A stretch of 23,683 nt of DNA. Source: Pelargonium cotyledonis. Its lineage: Eukaryota; Streptophyta; Magnoliopsida; Geraniales; Geraniaceae. Where the stretch lies: contig JAYMTA010000848.1 in NCBI GenBank assembly GCA_036897625.1, positions 1-23,683 on the forward strand, in the 5' to 3' direction. This document shows positions 7,552-19,800 of this stretch, piece by piece. The translations under genes were made by a program, and so were the position numbers. The notes beneath the pieces are model-generated. The model was not told where the DNA came from, did not search any database, and saw only the letters and a program-made list of their open reading frames with translations. Each line of letters opens with the position of its first letter. Position 1 is the stretch's first letter.

Positions 7552-10500
7552 ATGTACGGAGGCGGTGAGGACCTGAATTTCTCTGCGCACTCTTGTATTC
7601 TGGGTGTATATATTTTCATGATTTTTTTTGGTGCACTGTGTGTTCTTCAGATGAGGTCTCAGCCATTGTTGTCGACTTGGGCACGCACACCTGCAAAGCC
7701 GGATACGCCGGAGAAGACGCTCCCAAGGCCGTGTTTCCTTCTGTAAGTTCTCTTCTTCTTCTTCGAAAAATTGGTATTTGGGGGAATCTATCTGACCATT
7801 CGACAATGTACTCACTTTAGCTTGTAATTGTTGTATGTTTGGTTACCAATTTAGTTCATTAGCTGAAATTTAAGTTTTTTTTTTAAGTACCCACTTTAGT
7901 TCTTGAGCTAGAATTGAACTAGCTGTTAGAACCCACCCTTCTGCTTTAGTTTCGGTCTTTTGGGTGTGATAAATTTGCAGCCTTTAGATTATAGTAGACT
8001 TTTGGGGTATTTTTGGTGCAAAGTGACCTACTTCACTGTTTTTGTTATGTATTTGAAACTTTTAGGTAATTTTTTTATTTGCCGTTACTGGAGTCTGGAA
8101 GATGGTGAATGCCTATAGTCTTGCTAGGGAGTTTATGGTGAGAAACAAAGGTTTTGGAGCAATTGGGCTATTAGTCAAAGCTTTAACTTGTTGGGGTCAA
8201 GAACCAATTGTATCTTGTTGGTGCCTTGAGTGAGATAAAAATTTCATAAATTATGTTTTTTTATTAGGTTGTTGTGGTTGAATGATTCAAAACATAATTG
8301 ACTGTATTAACAGGCCACTACAGGAAGGGGGTAGTTTGGTTATGAAAAAAGCTTTTAATCGTTAACCTATTGAGTTTTTTCTTCAATCCCAATATTAAAT
8401 TGGAAGAGTATGAATGTGGAAAGGTTCATCATGTTTTTTCCTATGAACTAAGATCACGCGTGTAAAACTCACATCTCTTGTCTTTCAATAATAGCTCAGT
8501 GGATGGTGTACTGAGTTCAGTTTCTTGTTCTAAAGCAAGGAATGAGGTTCACACATGTGGAAAAGTGCATTAATCCAGATATGAAACTTTAAATGACCCA
8601 ATCCCAACTATCAAATAGTATTTTGGGCTATTTTTATATATAGCCATGAAAGTTTTATAAACTGAATGAATTGGAAGAGTAGCCCCAAAAGTTACTCTTG
8701 CTTAATTGATAACTTTTAACTATAAATTCATCACTGTTATCAGTCCACAGACAATGAGAATAAGTCATTATGATACATTATCTTCTGTGAGAAATTCAAG
8801 ACCACCTCAATATTTAGTTGGTCCTTCGCCGACATGCTAGAGGATGTCGCTGTCCTTTGACTGGATTTCTATATTGAACTGTTTGTATTGTCTTCTCGAT
8901 AATGCTTATGTAATAGACCTACTAGTGGTATACTTTTTCATGACTGAGAACTGGTTTCTAGGACTGTTGTACTTGTTGGCTCAGCACAGTTTTTATTTAT
9001 TTATGGTGAAATGATATAAAATCTCTACTTTAAGTTACAGTTTGTCCACTCTGTTATCATTTGCTATGAACTATGATATTTTATTGATCTTTCTTAAGTT
9101 AGAAATAGTGGTGATCAAAACTTACCATGTTACATGTTTATATTTGCTAAGGTTGTTGGGTCAATTGATCAAATGGAAACTGACAACTCTGCAAATGCGG
9201 AGAAGAATTCTGTGTCTGCTGTAGACTCTAACAACATTGTTAAAACTCTTGATTCTGACAAAATCAAGGGAAACCGCAAATTGTATGTTGGATCTCAAGC
9301 CTTGGGATACCGCCGGGATCATATGGAGGTCTGTTTGTTAATTATGTTTTATTAAAAGGTTGGATCTCAATCCTTTATTGTCTTAAAGTTCTTACCTATT
9401 TTTTGTTCCTCTAGGTGCTTTCACCCATAAAAGATGGAGTTATTGTTGACTGGGATATTGTGGACACCATATGGGATCATGCTTTCAGGTAATTACTTCT
9501 TTGTAGGACACACTAAGCCAATGTTGGGATGTTTGCTTATCAAAATAGTTCAAATGAAGTGGTCTGGTCTTGATTCTTGAATTGGAGTTATGATTAATAC
9601 ATCAAATATGCCTAGGAATAATGAGGAAGAAATAATATGTTGTTTGGACATGTTTTACTTCTAACATTGACTGCATTATGTACACCGGTAAAACCATCTT
9701 TCATGCTTCCACTTTAGATTTTTGGAACTAAATGTGAACATGTTTGATATAATCTATGATAAATTGCTGTGTGTGTGTGTTTGTATTTGCTTTTCTGCCA
9801 TTTCACTTTTCAGTTTGTCAATACTACATTTAGTATTTTAAAAAATGCATTGCCTAATGTCATCACTGGTTTCTATCTTTGCAAGGGAATGTCTATTGAT
9901 TGATCCTAAGGAGCATCCTATGCTGCTTGCAGAACCATCGTCTAGCACTCAACAACAGCGAGAAAGGTGATTTGAAATCCTAGCTGAAATTATGTTGACA
10001 GCTGCCAATCATTGAAAAAAAAAAAAAACTCAATCTTCACTGGATTAATCATTATTCAGCTTTCATATATTCCAATAAAACTTGTCACTGCAGCTGTTTT
10101 TACTCCTAGTATGTATACTGTTAGATTTATGGTTGGTGATCAAGTTTCACTTGTTATGAATTTGACAGAACAGCAGAGCTTATGTTTGAGAAGTATAAAG
10201 TTCCTGCTCTGTTTTTGGCCAAGAATGCTGTATGTTCCTCCTCTGCAAATATGTTCAATTAGTAGCAAAAATTTAATATACAAATACGCTGTCTTTTGTC
10301 ATCTCTTTAAGTAATTGGAATATTTCTTGATGCCAGGTTCTCACATCTTTTGCTTCAGGGCGTGCCACTGCATTAGTTGTTGATGGGTATGAATATGTGG
10401 GTTATCCATATTGACTGCAGCTGTTTGTTCTTATCCATGTTAAATAATTTGCCTGTTTATTGCCATTATATATTTGCACTTTTTGTTATTTTTCTACTAT

Positions 10501-13500
10501 ACAATGCCAATGATTTATAAAGGCTATTGTTTTGTCTTTTATTTGTGGCTACATAATTGTTTAGGCTGCTCTAATGACGAATGTGTATTGCTTAAGCTCT
10601 GATGCTGTTACAGATGACTAATAAAAATGCCACCTATAATTGGAGTCTGTTTCCCATTACATTTTAATGTAAATAAAAGGCCAGCAGTTCCAGAAATGGA
10701 GTATTTGAGATTATTTTTTGTTAAACAATTCCAGAAATTCCTTGAATTTTGGCACATTATCTTTCTAAATAACTGAATTTTATCGGATGCACAAGAAATT
10801 AAAAAATTGCTGGAACCTGTTCTCTCCAAACCGAATGCTAAAGTTCAGTGTACATATTTGTCTTTGAATCAGAAAGAGTAGTATTTGCAATGAAAGTTCA
10901 GACTCTCTTTCATTATCTGCTTAACATATCAGTGGAAATATTATATTGTTTTTTTTTCTTGAAAAAAAAAGAGAAGTTATTGAGAAGAACATTGTTTGGT
11001 GGACTTTACTGTAGTATTGTTTCATTGAGCACTGTCACGGGTTTGTTTCACTAATTAATCGATTCAATAACTATAACCTTTTCAGTGGTGGAGGATCAAC
11101 AACTGTTACCCCTGTACAGGAAGGTTATGTTCTTCAAAAGGTATTTCCTTTTTTGACATTAATGTAAAACGTGACTATCTTATTGCTAAATGTTCATACA
11201 TATAACTTTCAGTTAAAGTTTAGTCTATTTTTCCCATGGAGACTTTTTAATTAGTAGCTACAACTTTATTTAAAGATATTATTGCCTGTGATCTGTAATG
11301 CTATTATATGTTGGCCGTTAATGCTTACTCATGAGGTTCAGCTTTTGAATATTTCAACAACTATTATATACATATGTAGCTAAAAGTGATATGAAATTTC
11401 ATGGTTTGCTAAAATTGTTTTAAATCTGTTTTATTAGGAAGTTGTCTCAGATTTTTATCAAGCCTGTGCCCTGGTTTCATATAAGCTATGGTCCGCTTGT
11501 GGCAACCATCCACTCCTTCACTTCATTATTTGTTTCTGTGCTGACAGGCTGTGACATCTTCTCCCATTGGAGGTGAACTTCTCAGTGATTGCTTGATGAA
11601 AAGCTTGGAAAGCAGAGGTGTCGTGGTAAGTGATTAATTAAATAGAAAATCAAGTTCTAGATTGCTGATATATTTTTGAACTATTTTCTTATTTGGTTTT
11701 CCAGATAAAACCAAGATATTCCTTCAAGAGAAAGGAAATACGGCCAGGGGAGTTTCAGGTAGGTACTTTGGGATTTTGTTGTGTTCAATAATAAAAAAAG
11801 AGGCGATCCGGTGCATAGGGCTCCCACCATTGTTGTGCTCAATGATATACTTTCATTTTATATCTTGTTTTTACAAATATGTGATAATGTTTTATTGTAT
11901 AGAATTAATATGGTATCATTACTTCATTCGAAAAAATATGGTAATTTTACTTGGTTCATGAAGTACATGACATTTTCAAAATCATATGCTGTTTAGGAAA
12001 TACTGCAATCACTCTTTTTAAGTGTTCCGTTGCATCCATTAATATTTCTACCTAGTTCCCATTTATTATCGAGCACGCCACCTCTAATCAGGTCCTGAAA
12101 ATGAAATCTAAAGAATGACCCCGTCATATGGCTCTCGTGATAACAGCCTTTAGATTAAAAAGGGGGTTTCCTAGGTAAATTACAAAATGATTAAGTTTGT
12201 GTGAGGCTTTGATTCATATATTTATGTTCCTTTTGGACATTCTTGCTTTTATTTTTTGTGTATGCAGACAGTAGATCTTGATTTTCCAAATACAACGGAA
12301 AGCTACAGACTCTACTGCCAGGTCTGTCTATCGCCTTAAAATTCCTTATTGAGAAGTTGGATCATCATTAGTTCTGCTAAATATTGTCTTCTCACAGAGG
12401 GTGATTGCTAGCGACATCAAGGAGTCCGTGTGCAGAGCTCCAGATACTCCATATGATGGTACATATTGCTTCCCTACTCTAGTAATAGATATGATTTTTT
12501 ACCATGAGGATTATATTCATGGGTGGTATTTGCACACTAATTCCTTTATCAGCCTCTGGACTAAGACTGAGCAAAGTATGTTATTGTTTCCTCTGCAGAA
12601 AGCTCATACTCAAACATCCCAACAACTCCATATGAACTTCCTGATGGCCAGTAAGCACCTTGCAGCTTTGCAATTACAGTTTTTGTGTGGTGATAAAATC
12701 ATCATATGCTTTGTATCAAATCTCCATTACCTGGTCTATTGAAGTGTCACAATGTGTTGCAGTGAAAGAATAACATTGGCATCTCCCCATATTAAATTTA
12801 TTTTCGTCCATTTTACTGATTATAACCTCTGCATTTTTCATTATGCATAATGCAGGACAATTGAAATTGGAGCTGATAGATTCAAGATTCCTGATATTCT
12901 GTTCAATCCATCCCTAGTTCAGGTTGGTAGCATATATAAACTTTATTTTGTGGGTGATATGCATATTACCTACAGGTTTGGCCAAGTTGTGAACTAGTTA
13001 ATTTTCGGTTACATTGTATTTATTGAGAATGTTAAGCTGAATTTCATTTCATTAAACACATGAAAGTAAATACCCATGTCTTGTGAATTTCATTTCTTAT
13101 AATCAACTGGAAGTACTGGAAAAATCCAATGTTTCTGTGGTGCTGAATCTTTTCTTACCTTTTATTATTGTTGCCTTTAACGAGCTTTAGGATCAAGGCA
13201 TAAGTTGTGATATGCTTTTGACGTTTGGAAACTTTTCCAATAAATTTCGAAGTGGTGACTGTTATAAGTGCACTTAACATTGTTTTTAGTGTTGCTGATA
13301 AAAAAACAATGTTTTTAGTGTTAGTGTGAAATACTTAGAAGCAAGTTATTGTGCTGCTCTATAGAGTTTCTGGAATGGTTGCGTGTTCTTATTTGTTTTA
13401 GCTGTTATATTGGCTTCAATGTTTGAAACATATGTTCACATTCGTTGTTCTCTTTTGTCATCTAAATCTCAGACTATACCTGGCATGGAGCACTATCCAG

Positions 13501-15125
13501 AGATTGGTCCATCTGTTCGTGGTTTGCCACAATTAGTAAGTTCTTTTCACCCTCATCATGCTTGTAAATATGCATTATTTTTTAGATTTTGTTTAATTTT
13601 ACCTTGACCAATCTTTGCAGGTTATAGACAGCGTAAATAGATGCGATGTGGACATTCGGAGAGATCTATATAGTAGTATACTGGTAAAATCAATTTTTGT
13701 TTTTTATTTCAGTTTTTTCTTTTGGTGATGATACTGGTTCATAATTACATGCAATTACTCCGGATCGTTAAATAATTTTCTCAACTAATTGATAGAAACA
13801 TGTAGCAAAGGGTTTTTAGGGAACGCAACTGTTAAAACCATTTATTTTCTTTCTAATTTAAGTTGGATCATGCAAACATTTTGATACTTCTATCTCATTA
13901 ACTTGTTGAGTTAACTCGTTGGTTTTTTTTTTTTTCATCAGAAATACCTCTAACGTAATTTACAACTTCTCTTAAACATGTGTAAGAGTGAACTGACCAA
14001 ATAATCAACATCGCAAAAATGTATCAGCATTGAAACTTGATAAATGAAAGTGGCTGTGGTTTATGATTCCCTGAATTATTTTGTTGTTCCTCTTGTACAG
14101 CTTGCTGGTGGCACGGCATCAATGCAACAATTGAAGGAACGCCTTGAGAAGGACTTGCTGGAGGTTTATTTTTCTTGCTGAACCATTCCTTCTCATCTCT
14201 TTCTTCCCATTTCTTTTCCTAATTCAATCGTTTTGATAAATTAGCAACTTGTCTAATCAATTATTGTAGATTGAGTTACATTTCGCTTCTCTGTGTGAAA
14301 TATATCATATTAACATCTTCACCTATGATTTGTGATTTCACGTACTGCATCTCTCTCTCTCTCTCTCTTCACACACACAGATGGTTGGGAGAACCTTAGG
14401 TGACTGAATATCTGATTAAAAAAAATGAATTCGAGGATATATTACATTAAAAGTTGGCACAAAATGATTTTTTTTTTTAAATTTGTTTTTTATTTTATGA
14501 AGTTCATGCAATCCTCTGATGTAGAACTTACGTTTAAGGATACAAGCACATGAATTGGAACTGATATATGTGTATTGTATGATCATTATATGTGCTTCCA
14601 CGATTAAGGAAACAGATTCCTCGTACATTTTTATAATAATTGAATTATTATTGATCTGCAGGAAACTCCTCAGAGTGCTCGAGTCAAAGTATTGGCAAGT
14701 GGAAATACAACAGAAAGGAGATTCAGGTACGGTCTCTCTCTCTCAACTTGCTATTGTGTTACACGTTAATGTTCCTTTTTTGTCGCTCACACTTACTGAG
14801 TACAACATTCATCAACTATCAATGCAGTGTTTGGATTGGAGGGAGCATATTGGCCTCTCTCGGCTCTTTCCAGCAGATGTGGTTCTCCAAGTCTGAGTAA
14901 GTTCTCTTCTCGCATTTCATTTCCACTTTGTTTTCACAAAATGTCCCTCTTTACCAACATTAGTACATTACTTCGTCTTCTTGAGAAAAAAAAAAGAACA
15001 CAAAAAAAAACCAAACCTCCTAGTTCTCGCCATTGATATTAATCAACCTTCTATCGCTTCATGTCTATACAATTGACAGATACGAGGAGCATGGAGCTTC
15101 CTATGTTCAGAGGAAATGCCCGTAA
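7552..15125 (+). CDS. ARP4: Actin-related protein 4 (ARP4), complete, 20 exons, 445 residues
   Basis: The exons are 7552-7564, 7651-7742, 9152-9328, 9415-9488, 9886-9966, 10169-10229, 10337-10386, 11086-11140, 11548-11625, 11705-11758, 12268-12321, 12398-12458, 12599-12650, 12856-12922, 13473-13535, 13621-13683, 14101-14163, 14662-14726, 14828-14896 and 15080-15125. All borders are GT..AG and the frame is unbroken (1,338 nt). The protein starts [20 protein letters not shown], the actin phosphate-1 loop ([14 protein letters not shown] at about 12-25). An acidic/Asn-rich ARP4-type insert lies at about 40-72, phosphate-2 (VVDGGGGSTT) at about 180-189, the adenosine motif ([11 protein letters not shown]) at 366-376 and [20 protein letters not shown] at about 410-429. 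Plant ARP4 is a nuclear actin-fold subunit of SWI/SNF-, INO80-, SWR1- and NuA4-type chromatin complexes. Length (Arabidopsis about 441) and termini fit. No lesion was found. Confidence 0.97.
8491..8580 (+). mobile_element. Possible tRNA-derived SINE fragment in ARP4 intron 2
   Basis: TAGCTCAGTGG at 8492-8502 is a perfect pol III A box. About 43 bases later AGGTTCACACAT (from 8545) resembles a degenerate B box. There is no visible acceptor-stem pairing, so it is not a tRNA gene. It may be a decayed SINE in the 1,409-bp second intron of ARP4. Confidence 0.25.
14351..14379 (+). repeat. (CT)n-(CA)n compound microsatellite in an ARP4 intron
   Basis: A run of nine CT units (14351-14368) is followed after TC by a short AC run. 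It lies within the intron 14164-14661. A shorter TG run sits at about 9768-9781 in the intron before exon 5. Confidence 0.85.
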
Positions 15126-16473
15126 CATGCATGAACAAAAGGTTGTCTCTCAGGCTGGGGAGGGGTTAGGTAGGTTTCTTGCAGGAAGCCCTTGTTAGCT
15201 TGTAACACCATTTTATCTTTTCGCCTTATTTAAGCTTCAAAGGAGCCGAACCAATGTTATATGACGTCATTGTTTCGAGAAAAATATTGAACACGAAAAC
15301 GAGTCAATGTGCATCTAAATTATATACATTTACTTTGCAGATAGATTATATGAGACTCTTGATTTGATTTACATCAGAAAAAGGTTACTCAGTAGCTTTT
15401 CTTTTTCTCTGCATAGAACATGTTTCCATGGAGGCAAAGCTGACATGCTTGCCTTAAAGAATGTTTCTTAATTATTATATATTCTTACATAATCTTTTTA
15501 AGTTTAAACCCAATTTTTACACTATAAAGCATTATACCATTAAATATTCATTATTTTTTTCTTGATAATTGTGGTTTAGTTCAATAATGCTTTTGTCATT
15601 GTAATTTCTGACACAAAGGACATGCATGCAATTAGGTTATGTTTTGTTGTTTGAAACATCATTAGAAAAAGTGAAACCTAAATTATTAATTTCGCATGCG
15701 ATACACAATTTTGTTAATTTGAAGACGAATTTTTCCAGGATGAAGATAGTCACGTGTGCACGTGCTTTACATTTATTTTTCTACCTATAATTACCAATTC
15801 AATTGCATACATTAACAGACAGAGTTGCGGCCATTTATCTGTGTAAGAAATACACAAAACTTGACTTATAAACAATTATCGATTGATCACTGTAAAAGCT
15901 AACGTGGAATGAGACAACATTGAGTTTATTAATGCAGTAAAATACATAAAAGATACATGTACCAAATTAGAATCAACAATTTGGGTCCGTACCTGCACAC
16001 ACCCAAACCCAACCAAAAGTTATGGATTCAGCCCGTTCGAGTTACATAACGACACGATCTTGAGTCAAGTAAACCTATATGAACTCACATATTTTGCATG
16101 CAAAACCATGTCCGTGACCCAAGCTAATCAAACTTGCAATTTTTTTTACCACGTCTGAAGTGGGCATTCTCGAGCGGACCCAAAAACCCCGACCTGAAAC
16201 TTGATTTGCCACCTTTTATTCCAAATTGATGCAAGACAGACGTTAAGATAGAAAAAATATAACGGTAACTATATGGAAGTTCTCTCACAGACATTTCCCG
16301 CCACCAGACCCAACTTCCACAGTAAGTTTTTTTATTTATTTATTTTATTAATAAAACTTCCTCTGCAAGTTTAAGGCTTAAGCAACAAAAAACAAAAAAC
16401 AAAACAAATAAAAACCCAAGAAAGCAGAGAGCTAAAAAAGAAGCAGAGCATTAGCAGAAGCGAAAAAGCGGCC
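15126..16473. other. Intergenic between ARP4 and callose synthase: 3' UTR, then promoter
   Basis: The left part should hold the ARP4 3' UTR. I could not pick a convincing AATAAA. The right part should be the callose synthase promoter. It carries a double G-box at 15751-15764 and AT-rich stretches (for example 16325-16360). No gene was found. From about 16380 the A/C-rich sequence looks like leader DNA. Confidence 0.45.
15751..15764. promoter_or_regulatory. Two adjacent G-boxes (CACGTG)
   Basis: The sequence CACGTGTGCACGTG contains two CACGTG palindromes whose starts are 8 bp apart. G-boxes bind bZIP and bHLH factors in plants. The pair lies about 1.06 kb upstream of the callose synthase ATG and about 0.6 kb past the ARP4 stop. 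Which gene it serves is unknown. Confidence 0.5.
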
Positions 16474-16521
16474 ATGGCTTCTCAAAAAGCAGCTTCACTG
16501 CTCAATTGTTTTAATCAGTAA
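16474..16521 (+). other. Upstream ORF of 15 codons in the callose synthase leader
   Basis: An ATG in a strong context (GCCATGG) opens a 15-residue frame (MASQKAASLLNCFNQ) closed by TAA, 295 nt before the main ATG. It matters only if transcription starts upstream of 16474 and this part is not spliced out. Neither can be shown here. Confidence 0.35.
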
Positions 16522-16669
16522 AAGCAACCACAAAACCAAACCCATTTGTCTCTTCGCTCCCAAAAAGCTCTGCCTCCGAATTCTCTCATTCTTTTCTTGC
16601 TCACTGAGCCAACCACTTTGCCCCACTTCCCTCCCAAAGTATCTCCCTCTTTTCCCATACAAAACCACC

Positions 16670-16888
16670 ATGATCTCTTCCATTCTCGCCACTATAGTCT
16701 GCTCACCACAAACCCTAGAAAACCCATTTGAAAAAATTGGGTCTTTTTACGGTACTGGTGTTGGGGCTGTTTTGGTTGTTCTTGAGTGGAATTGGTGGGG
16801 AAGCCATTGCTGCAGATGGCGAGCTCCAGCGGGACCAAGGACTGGGGCGCGCCGCCTCCGCCACGGTCGCTGTCGCAGCGGAGTATGA
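16670..16888 (+). other. 72-codon upstream ORF overlapping the callose synthase start
   Basis: The ATG at 16670 (ACCATGA) opens a frame that runs past the main ATG at 16816 in a different frame and stops with TGA at 16886-16888. In an unspliced leader, ribosomes using it could not reinitiate at the main start, so it would lower expression. A leader intron that removes it is the alternative. A telo-box-like AAACCCTAG lies inside at 16710-16718. Confidence 0.35.
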
Positions 16889-19800
16889 GTCGGCAGCAGA
16901 CCAGGTTGATAGACTTGCCCAATGAGGATGCAACTGGAATTGATAGTGAGACACTCGTGCCGTCTTCGCTGGCCTCTATTGCTCCGATTCTCCGTGTTGC
17001 CAATGAGATTGAGAGTGACAATCCTAGAGTGGCATATCTATGTAAGAACCCGAGAAAAAAAAACATTTTTTTATTGAGATTTTTTTACTTGTCATATTTT
17101 GATTTGTTTGGTCTTTGATTTACTCATGCTGGCTGGAATTTGAAGCAATTTCCTGGATAGGTTTTTAAAATAATTTTTCCTTTTGTGTGTGTAAATTATT
17201 GAAAAATGTTGGTAAATTGGTAATGAAGGTTAGAGGATGGCCATAAGCAAAACGTTCTTAAGTAACTAGAGGTTGTAACAATTTCGTACGAATTTAAGTA
17301 GCAACTTGGTTGAATAGGTCATGAAGGTTAGAGGTTGGCAGTAAGAAAAAGGTTCTCAAGTAACTAGCGGTTGCAATAATATTTGATGAATTAAGTAGCA
17401 ATTCTGTTGAAAGGGCCATGAAGGTTAGAGGTTCGCCATAAGCAAAATGGTCTCAAGTAACTAGCGGTTGTAATAATATAAGATGAATTTAGGTAGCAAC
17501 TTGGTTGAATAGGTCATGAAGGTTAGAGGTTGGCCATAAGCAAAATGGTCTCAAGTAAGTAGTGGTTGTAACAATATTTGACGAATTTAAGTAGCAACTG
17601 GGTTGTGGTCTTTCGATTGATGCGTGACTGATTACTAGTACAAATTTGTTATTTCCAAGAGAAAATTTTACGTCGTTAATTGTAATGTTGTTAAGGATAA
17701 AAGAAAATTAAGTCAAGGATAACATATCTTAAGCATTGCGTGCTTTAGTTCTAATAAAATGGTTGAACCTACATTATATGAAATTACATGTGCATTAACC
17801 ACTTTAAGATTTTGAGGAGCTCTTTGTACTCACACGAAGGTATTCACTTAAATATTTTGAATAAACAACAGAGGATAGTGCTTGGCATCTTGACGATTGC
17901 TCTTTATCATGTTTGACATGTCCATAGTTATATATGATCCTTCACTGAAAATTGATGGTTGCTTAGAATACATAATGAATGTTAAAACGTACTTCAGCGT
18001 GCTTTTGTAGCCAAAGCTTCTTCTTTTTTTCCTCCACGGTATATGTACAAGTGCAGCCCACACTATGACTTCTATTTTTACTTCATGTATTATATTTTCA
18101 TCAATTAGGCCGCTTCCATGCATTTGAAAAGGCTCATAGGATGGATCGGACATCAATTGGACGTGGTGTTCGCCAGTTTAAGACATATCTGCTACACAGA
18201 CTTGAAAAGGTAGACATGATAATGGTTAAAGGTTTGTGAAAATATCTTTCCTAGCTAATGATGATCCCATTTTAAGTCAGTTTCTGATTATTTTGGTTGT
18301 CATCAATGTTTACTGTTATAAGGTTATAAGGTTGTCATCAATGTTTACTTGTGTATATGAAACATTGGTTGCATACATAAATGGCCCTTCCTGGGCCCCA
18401 CAATGGCGGGAGCCTCATGCATTAAGCCATCTAAAAAAAAACTTTTGTAAACACTGATTTGGTTTCATATTTTCCTACCCCTCTTGTTAACTCCTATATT
18501 TTGGATTCTATTTAATGCTTATTTTATAGGCTTGTTACTTTGTGCATTATTTCAATGATTAATATTCTCTTTGTTGTAGGAAGAAAAAGAAACAAAACCT
18601 CAGCTCGCAAGAACTGATCCCAGAGAAATTACTCTCTATTACCAGAACTTTTATGAGAATTGCATCAAAGAAGGCCAAGGACTTAGAAAACCGTAAGGCC
18701 TAATTATCAGTTTTGTTTTTTTTCCTGCTCAGTGTTATTCATTTAGTCTAATATTTTCTTGTTATGCTTTACTCTTGAAGGGAGGAGATGGCTAAAATTT
18801 ATCAGATTGCTTCAGTATTGTATGATGTGCTGACAACAGTGGTACAACCTTCAACAGTTGATGATGAGGTTTATTTTACAACTACTACACCATCTCCCCA
18901 AGTTCTATAGTGTTTGGAGGTACTAATTCATATATGATTAATTGCTTTTCCATTACAGACACAAAGATATGCCAAGGAAGTGGAAAGAAAAAAGGAGCAG
19001 TATGAGCATTATAACATTCTTCCATTGTATGCAGTTGGAGTTAAACCTGCAATTATGGAACTTCCCGAGGTTGTATATTATAGAAGATATAGTCTTGGCT
19101 TCGCATATGTTTAATAAGTTAGTTGTATGAACCTCCAAGTTTCACCTTCTTTTTTTTTTTTTGTGAAAGACCACCAAAGAGGTGGGGGGTTTGGCATGGA
19201 CTTCAAGTTTCACCTTAATTACCTAATAATTCTCATTTTTATCCTGAAATTTTTAGATAAAAGCTGCACTGCGAGCCCTGCGTAATGTGGATAACCTTCT
19301 GATTCCAAGAATCCATTCAGCACGTGATGTCACTGATGACAGTTCAACAATGCCCAAGGAGAGGGCCAAATCTGTCATTGACATACTTGATTGGCTTTCA
19401 TCTGTTTTTGGATTTCAGGTAAGTTGCACCTAACTGAATGCCTTCTCTTACATTAAAATGCATAACTACATGTAAAGTTCCACAATGCTGTTTCACATTT
19501 GACAAAAACCTTAATTGTAGTCCCATCTAGATAAGTTTTTCTACTGAAACAATATTTTTAACAAATTATGAAAGGTACGTCCTATGAAGTTATTTTTCTG
19601 AGGGATATGACATTACAATCCAAAATTGAATATTCCCAGAGAGAAACCATAGAAATCAATAAAACCTTAAAATTTTCAATTGTGAAGGGGTTGTTGTTCA
19701 TGTTCTAGAGCTTGAAGAACATATCTAGTTTAGATAAACAAGTTCCTCTCAATTGTTATGTATCCATGAGATTTACTGGATATAACGCCATTCTGGTGCC

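Noticed and set aside
8492-8556. Possible tRNA gene in ARP4 intron 2
   Set aside because: The A box is perfect, but the B box is degenerate and no acceptor or anticodon stems form. At best it is a decayed SINE.
16728-16925. Plus-strand frame starting like a signal peptide (hydrophobic start then Ala-rich)
   Set aside because: It has no ATG start (it begins at TTG) and lies in the leader and first exon of callose synthase in another frame.
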